64,000 bases of DNA from Halorubrum rubrum (GTDB lineage Archaea; Halobacteriota; Halobacteria; Halobacteriales; Haloferacaceae). Both the position numbers and the translations under genes were made by a program. The notes under the pieces were generated by a model. That model did not search any database. It was not told where the DNA came from and saw only the letters and a program-made list of their open reading frames with translations. Below, piece after piece: positions 1 to 10,081 of this stretch (position 1 is the stretch's first letter; each line of letters opens with the position of its first letter). The stretch is taken from the NCBI RefSeq assembly GCF_024494685.1, contig NZ_JANHDM010000002.1:186001-250000 (forward strand), read 5' to 3'.

Positions 1-868
1 CGTCGCTCGCGCCAAACGCGAATCCGGGGACGGCCTTGTTCCCGTTCTCGGTACATGTCGCGCGAACGAAGTCAGCGAGAACCGTTCCGTTCAGACGGAT
101 ATCGTATCCGCGAGCGAAGCCGCTGTCGTTCTCGTACTCGTTTGCCGAGAGATCGAACCGGTCGGCGAACGCACGGATCTCGGATTGGAACGTCTCATCG
201 ACGTTCGAGACCGAGACGTAGTGGTCCGTCACCGACCCTTCCGCGAGCCACGCACCGACGAAGAATCCGGTCGCAGAATCCAACGGGAACCGTTCCGGCA
301 GTCCGACCGTCCCACCGACGGGATACACGGTTTCTTCGTCGATCTCCCCGGTTTCAAGCGCCTCTCGTTTGGTTCGGAGCTGCGCCTCACCGGCCGGTAC
401 CGCGTCGACTCCGCCGTCGGTCAGCGTCGACGTATACCAGTAATCGGTAGCCGGGAGATACTCCCGGAGATCGACGGTATCCGTCCCGTCGGATTCGAAT
501 CGTCCGACGACCGGGAGCCAATCCCCCTCGGTGAGATCCTCACCGGCGACGGGGACTACTTCGTTGTCACGCCGTGTGACGAACGAGTGCGCCTTCGTCG
601 CTCGGATCGTTCGGCCCGACTCGAGTTCGAATCGGAGCAGTTCCTCGGGCGTCTCGTGTCGACTGACCTCCTCGACCGGTTTCCAGCGAATCTGCTCGTC
701 TCCGTCGAGGCTCAGGGTTTCGAGCCCGTCCGGAGCCACCGCGACCTCGTGGCCGTCGAACTTTCGAGACTCGCGGGAGTCGACGACGTCGTCGACGAGC
801 GATCCGATCTCGACGATCTCTGTCTCACCGTCACGGCGAACGACCACTCGCTCGTCGTACGGGACGCT
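1..868 (-). mobile_element. Intein inside RNA polymerase A'' (N-terminal part)
   Basis: In-frame insertion after GTQM. Splice block A is [11 protein letters not shown], with Ser as first intein residue; block B is [13 protein letters not shown] with the conserved Thr-x-x-His; further on [13 protein letters not shown] is the first LAGLIDADG (DOD) endonuclease helix. At least 289 intein residues are visible and its C-terminal end is outside the window. The presence of the DOD motif says it is a full-length intein with a homing endonuclease domain, not a mini-intein. Inteins at RNA polymerase A'' are known in some other archaea; here the insertion is in a conserved active-centre segment, the usual habit of inteins. 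Confidence 0.9.
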
Positions 869-1120
869 CATCTGCGTTCCGGGTTCACCGATCGACTGCG
901 CAGAGACGGTTCCCACGGGCTCTAACGGGTCCACGCGGGTCTCGATGTACCGGTTCTCGACGCCGGTCACGATGTCGGTCGCCTGCTCGATGGTGACCTC
1001 GCCGTACTCGTCGGCTTTCGCCTCCAGCGTCTCGTACACCTTCGTCTTCAGCCGCTTCGGGAGCTCCGTCGCCTCGACGACGGCCTCCATGTCCTCGGTG
1101 ACGTGCTCGTACTCAGTCAT
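1..1120 (-). CDS. rpoA2: DNA-directed RNA polymerase subunit A'' (partial, intein-containing)
   Basis: This is the C-terminal part of the largest RNA polymerase subunit, which is a separate gene in archaea. The frame opens at 1120 (ATG) and stays open to the window edge, so the 3' end is missing. Residues 1-84 are A'' extein, ending [12 protein letters not shown], a nearly invariant sequence of this subunit. After that the normal continuation (TMNTFHYAG-like) is replaced by intein sequence. The start overlaps the end of rpoA1 by 8 bases, so it is the last gene of the rpo operon in this window. The protein must be spliced to be functional. Gene identity is certain; the remaining extein lies outside the window. 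Confidence 0.95.
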   Translation of the reverse strand, partial: MTEYEHVTEDMEAVVEATELPKRLKTKVYETLEAKADEYGEVTIEQATDIVTGVENRYIETRVDPLEPVGTVSAQSIGEPGTQMSVPYDERVVVRRDGETEIVEIGSLVDDVVDSRESRKFDGHEVAVAPDGLETLSLDGDEQIRWKPVEEVSRHETPEELLRFELESGRTIRATKAHSFVTRRDNEVVPVAGEDLTEGDWLPVVGRFESDGTDTVDLREYLPATDYWYTSTLTDGGVDAVPAGEAQLRTKREALETGEIDEETVYPVGGTVGLPERFPLDSATGFFVGAWLAEGSVTDHYVSVSNVDETFQSEIRAFADRFDLSANEYENDSGFARGYDIRLNGTVLADFVRATCTENGNKAVPGFAFGASD

Positions 1121-4046
1121 CCGACTCCACCCCCAGCTCGTCCGCCTTGTTCAGTCCCGGACCCGCGTGCTCCGAGAGGTTCGTCGGCGGCGCGCGCTCG
1201 CCGAGGAACCGCTCCTTCTCGTCGTCGGAGTCGAACTCCGACTCGAGGACGCGGTCGGCGATGCCGTCGACGTCGATGCCGTCCCCCTCGCCGGAGGAGA
1301 CCTTGATCGGCGAGGTTCCGTCCTCGCCGAACTCGAACTGGACGATACGCCCGGAGGTGTCCCGGACCGTGCCGTCGTACTGTGCCTCCAGCTCCGAGAG
1401 CGCGTTGATGAGCCGCCGCTGGAGGTAGCCGGACTTGGAGGTCCGGACCGCCGTGTCGACGAGCCCCTCGCGGCCGCCCATCGCGTGGAAGAAGAACTCC
1501 TCGGGCGTGAGCCCGCCGCGGTAGGAGTTCTCCACGAAGCCGTGCGCCTCCGCGGAGAGGTCGTCGGCCTCGTAGTGGGCAAGCGTGCGGTCCTCGTAGC
1601 CGCGGTTTATCCGCTCGCCGCGAACCGCCTGCTGGCCGACCGAACCGGCCATCTGCGTGAGGTTGAGCATCGAGCCGCGCGCACCCGAGCGGGCCATCAC
1701 GACCGCCGGGTTGTCGTCTCCGAAGTGCTGGTCGGCGATCTCGCCGGCGGAGTCGCGGGCCTTCCCGAGCGTCTGCATGATCTTCATCTCCAGCGTCTCG
1801 TCGACGCTGCGGCCGGGCAGCGACTCCAGCTCGCCCGCCCGATACGTCTCGATCAGCTCGTCGACGCGATCGTACGCGCTCCCGATCGCCTCGTCGACCT
1901 GCTCTTCGGCCGCCGAGGGGATCGATTCGTCGTCGATCCCGATCGAGAAGCCGAAGTGCATGATCGCCCGCATCGCGAGCGAGGCGATCTCGTTGATGAA
2001 GACGCGAGCGCGCGTCTCGCCGTACTGCTTGGTGAGGGTGTCGACGACCTCGCCGCCGAACGCGCCGACGGCGTCCTCGTCTATCGTTCCCTCGACGAGC
2101 TGGCCGTCCTCGATGACCACGGCGTCGCCGGTCGAGGAGGTGAACTCGAGCGTGAGATCGTCGGGGAGCAGTTCCGAGAAGAGCGTCCGGCCGGTCCAGA
2201 ACTCCCGGCCGTCGTCGTCGACGCCGTCGGCCTCGGGCAGCTCGTCGACCCGCGTCGCCCGGAGCAGGTCGAGCGCCTGCGTCTCCGTGAACTCGGGGTT
2301 GGCGTGGGTGAGCAGGTACGTCCCGGAGATGTGGTCCTGGATCGCGCCGATGATGTTCCCGCCGAACCGCGGCGAGAGGATCTGCTCTTGGACGCGCATG
2401 AGCACGCGTGCCTCGGCGCGAGCTTCCTCGTTCTGGAGCGCGTGCATGTTCATCTCGTCGCCGTCGAAGTCGGCGTTGTACGGCGGACAGACGACGGTGT
2501 TGAGCCGGAACGTCTTGTACGGCATCACGACCACCTCGTGGGCCATGATCGACATCCGGTGCAGCGACGGCTGCCGGTTGAAGATCACGATGTCGCCGTC
2601 GACGAGGTGCCGATTGACCTCCCAACCGGACTCGACCTTCTCGGCGAGCTCCTCGCAGTTCTTCTCGGTCACCTTCAGGCGGCGGCCGTCGGGCCGGCGC
2701 ACGTAGTTCGCGCCCGGATGCGCCTCGGGACCGTTCCGGACGTACTGGCGCGCGTCCTCGACGTTGCGCTCGGTGACGTTGAGCGTCTGGGTCATCTCCT
2801 TGGCCACGCGGTCGGGGACGCCGACCTCGTTCAGCGAGAGCGTGGGGTCCGGCGAGATGACGGTCCGCGCGGAGAAGTTGACGCGCTTACCGGAGAGCGA
2901 CCCGCGGAAGCGCCCCTCCTTCCCCTTCAGCCGCTGTGAGAGGGTCTTGAGGGGACGGCCGGAGCGGTGGCGGGCCGGGGGCGTCCCGCTGATCTCGTTG
3001 TCGACGAACGTGGTGACGTGGTACTGTAACAGCTCCCAGAGGTCCTCGATGATGAGCTGTGGCGCGCCGGCCTCGCGGTTCTCCATGAACCGCTGGTTGA
3101 TGCGGATGATGTCGACCAGCTTGTGGGTGAGGTCGTCCTCGGAACGCTGGCCGTTGTCCAGCGTGATGGAGGGGCGCGTGGTGACCGGCGGCACCGGGAG
3201 CACCGTCAGGATCATCCACTCGGGCCGGGAGTGCTCGGAGTCGATGCCGAGCACCTCCAGGTCCTCGTCGGGGATGTCCTCGAACCAGTCGCGGACGTCC
3301 GAGGGCATCAGCTTGTTCATGTCCTCCTCGGTGAGGTCGATGTCGAGCGCCTTCTCGATGGCGCGACGGTCCTCCTTGCGCGGACGGAACTCGCCCGCCA
3401 TGATCTCGTTTATCCGCTCCAGGGCAATGTCCGTCTTCTCGGCCAGCTCCTGCGGGGAGGTTCCGGGGTCCGCTTCCTCCTCGTCGGGCTGCATCGCGGC
3501 CGCGATGTGCTCCGAGTAGTCGCCGGAGAGCACGTCCTGGACCTCGTAGTAGGTCGTCGGCTTCTCGTGTTTGATGTCCGCCTGCGGCTCGCCGCAGTAG
3601 GGACACGTCGACGCCTTCCGGGCCTGCCGGACGGCCGCCTTCAACACGTCGTGGGGGTCCTCGCCGAGCTCCTCGGCGCGTTCCAGCCGATCCTGGAACT
3701 CCTCGCGTTCCGCCTCCGTGAGCGCCAGCTTCCCGCACTCGCGGCACGTCGATCGCAGCAGTCGGCGGATGAGCTTCGTGAACCCGACGTGGATGACGGG
3801 GGCGGCGAGCTCGATGTGCCCGAAGTGGCCGTTACACGACCCGGAGTGGGAGCCGCAGGTCCGACACTCCAGTCCGGGGTCGATGACGCCGAGCCGCGGG
3901 TCCATGAGCCCCATGTCGATCGGGTAGCCGTCGTCGTCGTACGTGTCCGCGGTGATCACCTTCGTGGCCGACATGTCCCGGTACGTCTCCGGGTCCATGA
4001 GGCCGAAGTCGATCCCGCCGAGCACCTTCGGTGTTTGCATTGACAT
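1113..4046 (-). CDS. rpoA1: DNA-directed RNA polymerase subunit A'
   Basis: 977 aa, usual length for the haloarchaeal A' subunit, which carries the catalytic centre of RNA polymerase. The Mg-binding loop [12 protein letters not shown] lies near residue 525. Zinc-binding cysteines are seen near the N-terminus ([17 protein letters not shown]) and in CRECGK / CPYCGEP. The start used is ATG at 4046; a second in-frame ATG is two codons later at 4040 and cannot be excluded. It directly abuts rpoB1 (stop at 4047-4049) and overlaps rpoA2, so the genes are co-transcribed. No intein is present in this subunit. Confidence 0.97.
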   Translation of the reverse strand: MSMQTPKVLGGIDFGLMDPETYRDMSATKVITADTYDDDGYPIDMGLMDPRLGVIDPGLECRTCGSHSGSCNGHFGHIELAAPVIHVGFTKLIRRLLRSTCRECGKLALTEAEREEFQDRLERAEELGEDPHDVLKAAVRQARKASTCPYCGEPQADIKHEKPTTYYEVQDVLSGDYSEHIAAAMQPDEEEADPGTSPQELAEKTDIALERINEIMAGEFRPRKEDRRAIEKALDIDLTEEDMNKLMPSDVRDWFEDIPDEDLEVLGIDSEHSRPEWMILTVLPVPPVTTRPSITLDNGQRSEDDLTHKLVDIIRINQRFMENREAGAPQLIIEDLWELLQYHVTTFVDNEISGTPPARHRSGRPLKTLSQRLKGKEGRFRGSLSGKRVNFSARTVISPDPTLSLNEVGVPDRVAKEMTQTLNVTERNVEDARQYVRNGPEAHPGANYVRRPDGRRLKVTEKNCEELAEKVESGWEVNRHLVDGDIVIFNRQPSLHRMSIMAHEVVVMPYKTFRLNTVVCPPYNADFDGDEMNMHALQNEEARAEARVLMRVQEQILSPRFGGNIIGAIQDHISGTYLLTHANPEFTETQALDLLRATRVDELPEADGVDDDGREFWTGRTLFSELLPDDLTLEFTSSTGDAVVIEDGQLVEGTIDEDAVGAFGGEVVDTLTKQYGETRARVFINEIASLAMRAIMHFGFSIGIDDESIPSAAEEQVDEAIGSAYDRVDELIETYRAGELESLPGRSVDETLEMKIMQTLGKARDSAGEIADQHFGDDNPAVVMARSGARGSMLNLTQMAGSVGQQAVRGERINRGYEDRTLAHYEADDLSAEAHGFVENSYRGGLTPEEFFFHAMGGREGLVDTAVRTSKSGYLQRRLINALSELEAQYDGTVRDTSGRIVQFEFGEDGTSPIKVSSGEGDGIDVDGIADRVLESEFDSDDEKERFLGERAPPTNLSEHAGPGLNKADELGVESDD

Positions 4047-5876
4047 TTAAATCGCGTCCTCCAGTTCGAGTTTCGGTCGGATTCCCAGGGCGATCATCTC
4101 GTCGAGCAGCAGCTTGAACGCGTAGCTGACCTCCAGCTCGTGGATGTCGTCCTCGTCGCCCGTGACCGGGTCGTACACGCGGCGCTGCTCTCTGTCCTCG
4201 ACGGCGACGAGGCCCGTCTCCGCAGAGACGTACACCTGCTCCGCGTCGGAGGACTCGAGCAGCCGCTCGTTGAGCACCATCGACGCGCCGTGGCCGATGA
4301 TCGTGTCGCGCTCCATCTCGCCCACGCGGAGGCCGCCCTCGCGGGCGCGCCCCTCCGTCGGCTGGCGCGTGAGCACCTGGACCGGCCCGCGCGAGCGGGC
4401 GTGGAGCTTGTTCGACACCATGTGGTACAGCTTGTGGTAGAAGATCGTCCCGACGAAGATCTCCGCGTCGATCTTCTCGCCGGTGACGCCGGAGTACATG
4501 ACCTCCTTGCCGGAGGACTTGAACCCGTGTTCCTCCAGCCCGCTCCGGAGCTCCTCCTCGTCTTCGCCCTGGAACGGCGTGCCGTCGACGCGCGAGCCGC
4601 GCAGCGAGCCGACCTTGCCGCCGAGCATCTCCAGCACGTGGCCGACCGTCATCCGCGACGGCAGCGCGTGCGGGTTCATCACGAGGTCGGGGACGACTCC
4701 CTCCTCGGTGAAGGGCATGTCCTCCTGGGGCGCGAGGTGGCCCACGACGCCCTTCTGGCCGTGTCGGGACGCGAACTTGTCACCGAGTTCGGGCACCCGC
4801 TGGTCGCGCACCTTCACCTTCGAGAGCTTCGAGCCGTCCTCGCCCTCCATCAGCGTCACCGTGTCGACGACCCCGGACTCGCCGGAGCGCATCGTCACGC
4901 TCGTCTCGCGGCGCTTCTGCGGGGAGAGCCCGCCCATGTCGTCGGGCTCCTCGAGGAACCGCGGCGGGCTGGTCTTGCCGAGGAGCACGGAGGACTCGTC
5001 GACCCGCGTCTCGGGATTGACGAGGCCGTCCTCGTCGAGGTGGGTGTACGCGTCCTCGCCGCGCGCCCCGCGGACGTCCTGGTCCGGGATCTCGAAGCGG
5101 TCCTCCTGGCCGCCGGGATACCGTCGCTCCTCGCCCTCGTAGGTCCGGAAGAAGTGCGAGCGGGTGAGCGCGCGGTCGACGGAGCCCTGGTTCATCACCA
5201 GCGCGTCCTCGATGTTGAACCCCTCGTAGCTCATCACGGCGACCACGAAGTTCTGGGCGGCTGGCCGTTTGTCGAAGCTGATCTGGTCGGAGGTCTGCGT
5301 CTTCACCATCGCCAGCTGCGGGTAGTGCAGCAGGTGCTGGCGGGTGTCCGGCCGGATCCGGTAGTTGGCGGAGGGGAGCCCGAGCGACTGTTTCATCATC
5401 CCAGCGCCCATCGTGATGCGCGGAGAGGCGTTGTGTTCGGGATACGGGATCATCCCCGCGCCGATGCCGAAGACGAGCTGCGGGTCGATCTCGAGGTGGG
5501 TGTGGTTCTCCGTCACGTCCTCCTCGTCGACGGCGACGAGGATGTCCTCCTCCTCCTCGGCGTCGATGAACTCGACGTAGCCGCGGTCGACGAGGTCCTC
5601 GAACTCGACGTCGCCGCGCTCGAGGGCGGCGATCTCCTCGTCGCCGAGCAGCGGCTCGCCGTTCTCGACGACGATCAGCGGACGACGGGCCCGCCCCGCG
5701 TCCGCGTTGACGATCACCTCTCGGGTCCTGTCCTTCACCGAGACGTTCACCATCTCGCTCACGTCGCCGCGACGGCGCGCTTCGCGGATCTGGCCGGCGA
5801 GCTCGTGCGGGTCCGGATGGGTCCCGACGAGGCTCCCGTTGACGTACACCTTCGCTTCGCGTTCTGCTTGTGCCAT
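4047..5876 (-). CDS. rpoB1: DNA-directed RNA polymerase subunit B'
   Basis: 609 aa, the C-terminal half of the second largest RNA polymerase subunit. It begins [18 protein letters not shown] at the ATG at 5876; a longer in-frame opening upstream would overlap rpoB2 and is not conserved. Recognisable are [13 protein letters not shown] and the [12 protein letters not shown] segment that lines the active site. The C-terminal anchor region contains [13 protein letters not shown]. It sits one base after the rpoB2 stop and is immediately followed by rpoA1, the standard archaeal order. Confidence 0.97.
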   Translation of the reverse strand: MAQAEREAKVYVNGSLVGTHPDPHELAGQIREARRRGDVSEMVNVSVKDRTREVIVNADAGRARRPLIVVENGEPLLGDEEIAALERGDVEFEDLVDRGYVEFIDAEEEEDILVAVDEEDVTENHTHLEIDPQLVFGIGAGMIPYPEHNASPRITMGAGMMKQSLGLPSANYRIRPDTRQHLLHYPQLAMVKTQTSDQISFDKRPAAQNFVVAVMSYEGFNIEDALVMNQGSVDRALTRSHFFRTYEGEERRYPGGQEDRFEIPDQDVRGARGEDAYTHLDEDGLVNPETRVDESSVLLGKTSPPRFLEEPDDMGGLSPQKRRETSVTMRSGESGVVDTVTLMEGEDGSKLSKVKVRDQRVPELGDKFASRHGQKGVVGHLAPQEDMPFTEEGVVPDLVMNPHALPSRMTVGHVLEMLGGKVGSLRGSRVDGTPFQGEDEEELRSGLEEHGFKSSGKEVMYSGVTGEKIDAEIFVGTIFYHKLYHMVSNKLHARSRGPVQVLTRQPTEGRAREGGLRVGEMERDTIIGHGASMVLNERLLESSDAEQVYVSAETGLVAVEDREQRRVYDPVTGDEDDIHELEVSYAFKLLLDEMIALGIRPKLELEDAI

Positions 5877-5877
5877 G

Positions 5878-7443
5878 TTAGTCGTCCGCCGTCTGTCGTT
5901 CGACGCCCTCGATGCCGGGGATCCCCTCGACACCCATCGACGCCAGTTCTCGTTTCAGCCCCTGTTCGTCCTCGACGGTCTGTGACAGCTCCATCGCCTG
6001 CGCGAAGTTCTTCACGAGCCCGCAGTTCGGCCCCTCCGGCGTCTCGGAGGGACAGATGCGCCCCCACTGGGTCGCGTGGAGGTCCCGCGCCTCGAAGTGC
6101 GGCTGCGAGCGCGACAGCGGCGACCGGAGGCGGCGCAAGTGAGAGAGAACGCCCATGTAGTCGGTCCGGTCGACGAGCTGGGAGACGCCTGAGCGTCCAC
6201 CCACCCAGTTGCCCGTCGCGATGGGGTGTTCGAGCCGCTCGGTCAACACGTCCGAACGGACCACCGTGTTCACGGTGAGCTGCCGGTTCCGCATGTTCGC
6301 CCGCTCGAGCTGGTACTTCACGTCGCGCGCCAGTTTGTTCAGGGCGGTCCGGAACAGGTCGCGCATCAGGTCGCCGGAGACCTTCAGGCGCTTGTTCGCG
6401 TAGTGGTCCTTGTCGTCGGCCTCCCGGCGGTCCAAGGCGAGCTCGAAACACGCCTCGGCCATCCGGCAGAGGTAGTACGCCTTGTTGATCCGGACGTCCT
6501 CCTCGTCGACCCCCTCCTCGTGGAGGTGCGGCAGGAGGTAGCGGTCGATGACGTAGTTCGCCCGCTTGAGCTGGTAGTTCTTCCCCTGGCCCGAGGCGAC
6601 CCGCTCGCCGAGGGTCTCGATGGCCCCCTCGGTCGTCTGGACCGAGGCCTCCTCCAGGTTCTCCAGCATGAACTTCACGATCTCGGGGTCGTCGCTCACG
6701 CGGTGGACGATCTCCTCGTCCGACTCGAGTCCGAGCGCGCGGACGAGCGTGACGAAGTCTATCGACCCGGAGACGGAGGGGAACGACACCTCGAGCAGCC
6801 CCTCGCGGTTGCGCTCACAGAGGACCAGGGCGCGGTACCCGCGGCGCTGGGAGAACGTCTTCGCGACCTGGATCTCGTCGCCGTACTTCGAGTCGTACTC
6901 GGCGAGGATCTTGTTCGGCGCGAGGTCCTCCGAGGTCATCAGCACGCGCTCGGAGCCGTTGACGATGAAGTAGCCGCCGGGGTCGACGGGGTCCTCGCCG
7001 ATGTCGATCAGCTCCTCGTCGGTGAAGTCGGCCATGTTACACTTATCCGAGCCGACCATGATCGGCATGCGGCCGACCTTCGTCTCCGTGCTGTCGACGA
7101 CGGTCTCGGGCTCGTCCTCGCCACCGCGCACGATGGACATCTCCATGAACACCGGCGCGGAGTAGGTGATGTTCCGCAGGCGGGCCTCCTGGGGGTACAG
7201 AAGCTCCTCGGAGCCGTCGGCCTCGCGGACTCGGGGCGTGACCATCCGCACGTCGCCGAGTTCGACGTAGACGGGCTCTTGGCCCTCCTTGTCGCCGATG
7301 TCGGTCTCGATGGTCTCCTTCTCGTCGACCACCTCCTGCATCCCGCGGCCCAGGAAGTTGTTGAACGACCGGAAGTGATGTTCGGCGAGCCGTTCGTCGG
7401 AGAAGTACTCGCGTGAGACCACGCGTCGGTCTTGCCTGTTCAT
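5878..7443 (-). CDS. rpoB2: DNA-directed RNA polymerase subunit B''
   Basis: 521 aa, the N-terminal half of the split B subunit. It starts [22 protein letters not shown] at ATG 7443, overlapping the end of rpoH by 4 bases. Typical segments are [30 protein letters not shown] and the fork-loop region RRLRSPL. Residues near the C-terminus ([18 protein letters not shown]) are the most conserved in the family. The B''/B' split is seen in Halobacteria and methanogens. Confidence 0.97.
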   Translation of the reverse strand: MNRQDRRVVSREYFSDERLAEHHFRSFNNFLGRGMQEVVDEKETIETDIGDKEGQEPVYVELGDVRMVTPRVREADGSEELLYPQEARLRNITYSAPVFMEMSIVRGGEDEPETVVDSTETKVGRMPIMVGSDKCNMADFTDEELIDIGEDPVDPGGYFIVNGSERVLMTSEDLAPNKILAEYDSKYGDEIQVAKTFSQRRGYRALVLCERNREGLLEVSFPSVSGSIDFVTLVRALGLESDEEIVHRVSDDPEIVKFMLENLEEASVQTTEGAIETLGERVASGQGKNYQLKRANYVIDRYLLPHLHEEGVDEEDVRINKAYYLCRMAEACFELALDRREADDKDHYANKRLKVSGDLMRDLFRTALNKLARDVKYQLERANMRNRQLTVNTVVRSDVLTERLEHPIATGNWVGGRSGVSQLVDRTDYMGVLSHLRRLRSPLSRSQPHFEARDLHATQWGRICPSETPEGPNCGLVKNFAQAMELSQTVEDEQGLKRELASMGVEGIPGIEGVERQTADD

Positions 7444-7670
7444 GAGACGACCAGTCGGAACACGACCGCTCGATCCGTCGTGCGTGAATCGCGAACGATC
7501 TTCACCACGTCCCCGACTTCGGCGTCGTCGGGGGTCGCGGGGTCGGTGCGTTTGATCTTCGGTAAGTTCGTCTTCTTCACGTCGTACTCGGACAGGACCG
7601 CCTCGATCTCCTCGGGATCGTCGATCAGGACGTGGTCCGGAACGAGTTCGTGTTGGCTTACGTCTACCAT
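7440..7670 (-). CDS. rpoH: DNA-directed RNA polymerase subunit H
   Basis: 76 aa, the archaeal counterpart of the C-terminal domain of eukaryotic Rpb5. It begins [17 protein letters not shown] and contains the conserved [11 protein letters not shown] segment. As first gene of the operon it sets the transcription start: a weak TATA-like ACCTTATGC is found on the minus strand around 7739-7731, which would give a leader of about 40 nt. It overlaps rpoB2 by 4 bases. Confidence 0.95.
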   Translation of the reverse strand: MVDVSQHELVPDHVLIDDPEEIEAVLSEYDVKKTNLPKIKRTDPATPDDAEVGDVVKIVRDSRTTDRAVVFRLVVS

Positions 7671-7900
7671 GGGTGGTGGTGGTGGGGAAAAGCTATCACG
7701 AGATACTACAGCGTGTTACCGACTGCAGCCGCATAAGGTTTGTCAACTCCGCCGCGCACGGCTCTCCGCGCGGGGCGTTCCACGTCCTCACGCTCGGGAG
7801 TGACACACAAAAACGTACCGCCCTCCCTGTGAGCGTTCACCACCGCCGCCGCCGATGGCAAGCCTTATTTGCCAGACACGGGTACGACAGGTTGCGACGC
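7671..7900. promoter_or_regulatory. Divergent promoter region rpoH / tRNA-Asp
   Basis: 230 bp without a gene. On the plus strand CTTATTT at 7864-7870 is placed about 30 nt before the first tRNA-Asp, a suitable TATA box. On the minus strand a weaker TATA-like site for rpoH lies at 7731-7739. I see no other structure. Confidence 0.55.
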
Positions 7901-7973
7901 GCCCGGATGGTGTAGTGGCCCATCATACGACCCTGTCACGGTCGTGACGCGGGTTCAAATCCCGCTCCGGGCG
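7901..7973 (+). tRNA. tRNA-Asp (GTC), copy 1
   Basis: 73 nt without encoded CCA. The acceptor stem GCCCGGA pairs with TCCGGGC, discriminator G. The anticodon loop is CTGTCAC with anticodon GTC. The T-arm is CGGGTTCAAATCCCG. A TATA-like CTTATTT lies about 30 nt upstream. A short CCCC/GGGG hairpin follows directly (7975-7988). Confidence 0.97.
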
Positions 7974-8003
7974 TCCCCTCTTTCGGGGCCTCCGTCGCTG
8001 TCT

Positions 8004-8076
8004 GCCCGGATGGTGTAGTGGCCCATCATACGACCCTGTCACGGTCGTGACGCGGGTTCAAATCCCGCTCCGGGCG
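8004..8076 (+). tRNA. tRNA-Asp (GTC), copy 2
   Basis: Identical over all 73 nt to the copy at 7901-7973, 30 bp downstream of it. There is no separate TATA box, so both are probably made from one transcript. Directly after its 3' end begins a run of palindromes and a partial copy of the tRNA tail (8077-8256). Confidence 0.97.
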
Positions 8077-8077
8077 T

Positions 8078-8131
8078 ATTCTGTCGCCGCCAGTCGACGA
8101 GCGAAGCGAGTCGATACCGGCGGTGACGAAT
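8078..8131. repeat. Palindrome with GAGCGAAGCGA apex, abutting tRNA-Asp
   Basis: The arms 8078-8091 (ATTCTGTCGCCGCC) and 8119-8131 (GGCGGTGACGAAT) pair with one bulge and one mismatch or wobble. The inner stem is GTCGAC (8093-8098) with GTCGAT (8110-8115). The centre is exactly the 11-nt loop GAGCGAAGCGA (8099-8109). It starts two bases after the tRNA 3' end. Confidence 0.8.
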
Positions 8132-8140
8132 CGTTTCAGA

Positions 8141-8210
8141 GGGATTTGAACCAGGGAGTGAAGCGAGCGAAGCGAGCGGAACGAGTGGGGTTCAAATCCC
8201 GCTCCGGGCG
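8141..8210. repeat. tRNA-Asp tail copy plus inverted T-arm copy
   Basis: 8188-8210 repeats exactly the last 23 nt of tRNA-Asp (T-arm and acceptor 3' strand, corresponding to 8054-8076). 8141-8152 (GGGATTTGAACC) is the inverted complement of 8189-8200 (GGTTCAAATCCC), so a T-arm fragment is also present in opposite orientation. The palindrome so formed is centred on another GAGCGAAGCGA (8165-8175). The tail copy has the look of an attachment-site scar at a tRNA gene. Confidence 0.8.
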
Positions 8211-8256
8211 TTCTCGACGAACGATTCGGCGAGCGTAGCGAGCCGTTCGTCGAGAA
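8211..8256. repeat. Palindrome directly after the tRNA-Asp tail copy
   Basis: TTCTCGACGAAC (8211-8222) pairs perfectly with GTTCGTCGAGAA (8245-8256). After a 5-nt bulge the inner GGC/GCC closes on the 11-nt loop GAGCGTAGCGA (8231-8241). It begins at the base after the tail copy ends. 8257-8379 is plain spacer up to the permease gene. Confidence 0.8.
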
Positions 8257-8379
8257 CGCTCGCACGAGGGTGTGATCGGTCATTCGTTCGACGATACCGA
8301 CCGCAGTCGGAGCGGAGCGTATCACGGACGAGGCCTCGAGGGAGTCGAAAGCGAGGAGCGCCGCGGGCGGGTTCGGGAC

Positions 8380-9987
8380 TCAGATCCCTTCCTCGCCCTC
8401 CTGTGCGAGGATGACCACCATCGAGAGCCCGGAGATGACGAGGAGGATGAGCGTGGGGACGACCGCGTACTGGTAGAGCGCGGTCGCCTGCGCGCGCCAG
8501 ATCTGCGTGACGATCGTATCGAACCCGGAGGGACGGAGCACGAGCGTCACCGGCAGTTCCTTCATCGTCGTGAGGAACACGAGGGCCGCGCCGGCGACGA
8601 TGCCCGAGCGTGTGAGCGGAAACGTCACGCGCTTGAACGCGCCCGTCGGCGACTCCCCGAGCGTGCGACCCGCCTCGACGAGCCGCCGGTCGACCTGGAG
8701 GATCGACGTCCGGGTCGACCCGACCGCCTGCGGCAGGAAGCGGACGACGTACGCGAACACCAAGAGCGGGAGCGTCTGGTAGAGCCACGGCACGTAGCCG
8801 GAGCCGAAGTAGACCAACGCGAGCGCCAGCACGATGCCGGGAACGGCGAACCCGACGTACGTCGCCCGCTCGAAGACGACCGCGAGCGGCGAGTCGTGGT
8901 TCGCGGCGAAGTACGCGACGGGGATCGCCGCCAGCGCGGCGACGACGGCTGCCGCCGCGGAAACCGATACCGAGTTGAGCACCTGAACCGGCTCGAACGC
9001 CATCGAGGGACGGCGGCCCGCCTCCGACCGGACCAGCCACAGCCCGAGGATCCACAGGGGCACGAGCAGCGCGAACCCGGAGACGCCCGCCGGGAGCAGC
9101 GTCGCCGGCCAACGAAGTCGACCGAGCGACACCAGGTCGTTCGTCCGGCCCGCGTCGTCGCCGCTCGCGTTCCGGTCCGAGCGGACCGCCCACTCCAGCG
9201 CGAGCACCAGGAGTACGACGACGAGCAGCTGTAAGGAGAGCAGCGCGGCGTAGTCGCGGCCGAACGCGTTGTACTCGACGTAGATCTGGCGGGTGAACAC
9301 CGGCAGCCGCATGATGGAGGGCGTGCCGAAGTCGGAGACCGCGTACAGCGCCGCGAGCAGCGACCCGGCGGCGATCGCCGGGCGGATCGTCGGGAGCGTC
9401 ACCCGGCGGAACGCCGCGAGCCGCCCGTGGTTCAGCGTCCGGGCCGCCTCCAGGAGGGTCGTGTCGAACGACAGCAGCGCGGCCCGCGTCGTCAGGTAGA
9501 CGTACGGATACGTGTACAGCGTGATGACGAGGATCGAGCCGGAGAGCCCGGTGATGTCGGGCACGCGAGCGACGCCGAGCGGGGCGAGCACCTCGTGGAA
9601 CTCGCCTTGCGGCCCGAACGCGGAGACGAACGAGAAGGCACCGACGTAGCTCGGCACGACGAGGGGGAGCGCGGCCGCGATCGACCAGAACCGCCGGAAC
9701 GGGAGGTCGGTCCGCGTGGTGAGGTACGCGAGCGGGACGCCGACCGCGATCGAGAAGGCGGTGACGCCGGCCATCAACAGCAGGCTGTTGACGAGCACCT
9801 CGGCGGTGGCCGGGCTGAACATCAGGTCGGTCGCGCGCTCCCGCTCGACCGCGGCCGCCTCGATGACGAGCCACGCCAGCGGGAACACGAGCGCCGCGGC
9901 GATCGCCGCACACAGCAGCGTCAGTCCGATCGGGAGGCGGTCGTCGCCGTCGGTCAGACGGTCGCGGATGCGGTGTCGCAGGGTCAT
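8380..9987 (-). CDS. Fe(III)/thiamine-type ABC transporter permease, two fused domains
   Basis: 535 aa inner-membrane permease made of two homologous halves, each with about six membrane segments and one EAA loop that contacts the ATPase: LEAARTLNHGRLAAFRRVTLP in the first half and VEAGRTLGESPTGAFKRVTFP in the second. This double architecture is that of FbpB/AfuB and ThiP proteins. I chose ATG 9987 (MTLRHRIRD); the GTG at 10092 would add 35 unlikely residues across the promoter. No binding protein or ATPase gene is adjacent. The operator TTTAGG-N4-CCTAAA at 10082-10097 in its upstream region favours iron as substrate. Specificity is inferred, not proven. Confidence 0.85.
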   Translation of the reverse strand: MTLRHRIRDRLTDGDDRLPIGLTLLCAAIAAALVFPLAWLVIEAAAVERERATDLMFSPATAEVLVNSLLLMAGVTAFSIAVGVPLAYLTTRTDLPFRRFWSIAAALPLVVPSYVGAFSFVSAFGPQGEFHEVLAPLGVARVPDITGLSGSILVITLYTYPYVYLTTRAALLSFDTTLLEAARTLNHGRLAAFRRVTLPTIRPAIAAGSLLAALYAVSDFGTPSIMRLPVFTRQIYVEYNAFGRDYAALLSLQLLVVVLLVLALEWAVRSDRNASGDDAGRTNDLVSLGRLRWPATLLPAGVSGFALLVPLWILGLWLVRSEAGRRPSMAFEPVQVLNSVSVSAAAAVVAALAAIPVAYFAANHDSPLAVVFERATYVGFAVPGIVLALALVYFGSGYVPWLYQTLPLLVFAYVVRFLPQAVGSTRTSILQVDRRLVEAGRTLGESPTGAFKRVTFPLTRSGIVAGAALVFLTTMKELPVTLVLRPSGFDTIVTQIWRAQATALYQYAVVPTLILLVISGLSMVVILAQEGEEGI

Positions 9988-10072
9988 TGTACGGGAAGCG
10001 GAGTCGCTTTCCACGAGCGAGGGCGTGCCCGGCGTTAGGGGTTCCGATCGCTCGGCGAGCGCACTCCGACGG

Positions 10073-10079
10073 ATATAAG
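10073..10079. promoter_or_regulatory. TATA-like box shared by a divergent gene pair
   Basis: ATATAAG on the plus strand is about 28 nt before the ATG at 10105, suggesting a leaderless transcript. The complement TTATAT could serve the permease gene on the minus strand, with a start near 10050. Confidence 0.5.
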
Positions 10080-10081
10080 GA

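Noticed and set aside
531-2939. Very long plus-strand open frame opposite rpoA'/rpoA''
   Set aside because: It is antisense to certain RNA polymerase genes; high-GC codon bias opens such frames. The composition (Arg/Val/Leu/Asp runs) is not protein-like.
4140-6278. 712-aa plus-strand open frame opposite rpoB
   Set aside because: Same GC-driven antisense effect; no domain or motif recognisable.
7975-7988. Rho-independent-type terminator after the first tRNA-Asp
   Set aside because: The stem is only 4 bp, and the second tRNA has no promoter of its own, so the transcript probably continues.
8287-8370. Gene between the tRNA-Asp repeats and the permease
   Set aside because: No start codon with promoter and no coding-like composition in either strand; it is plain spacer.
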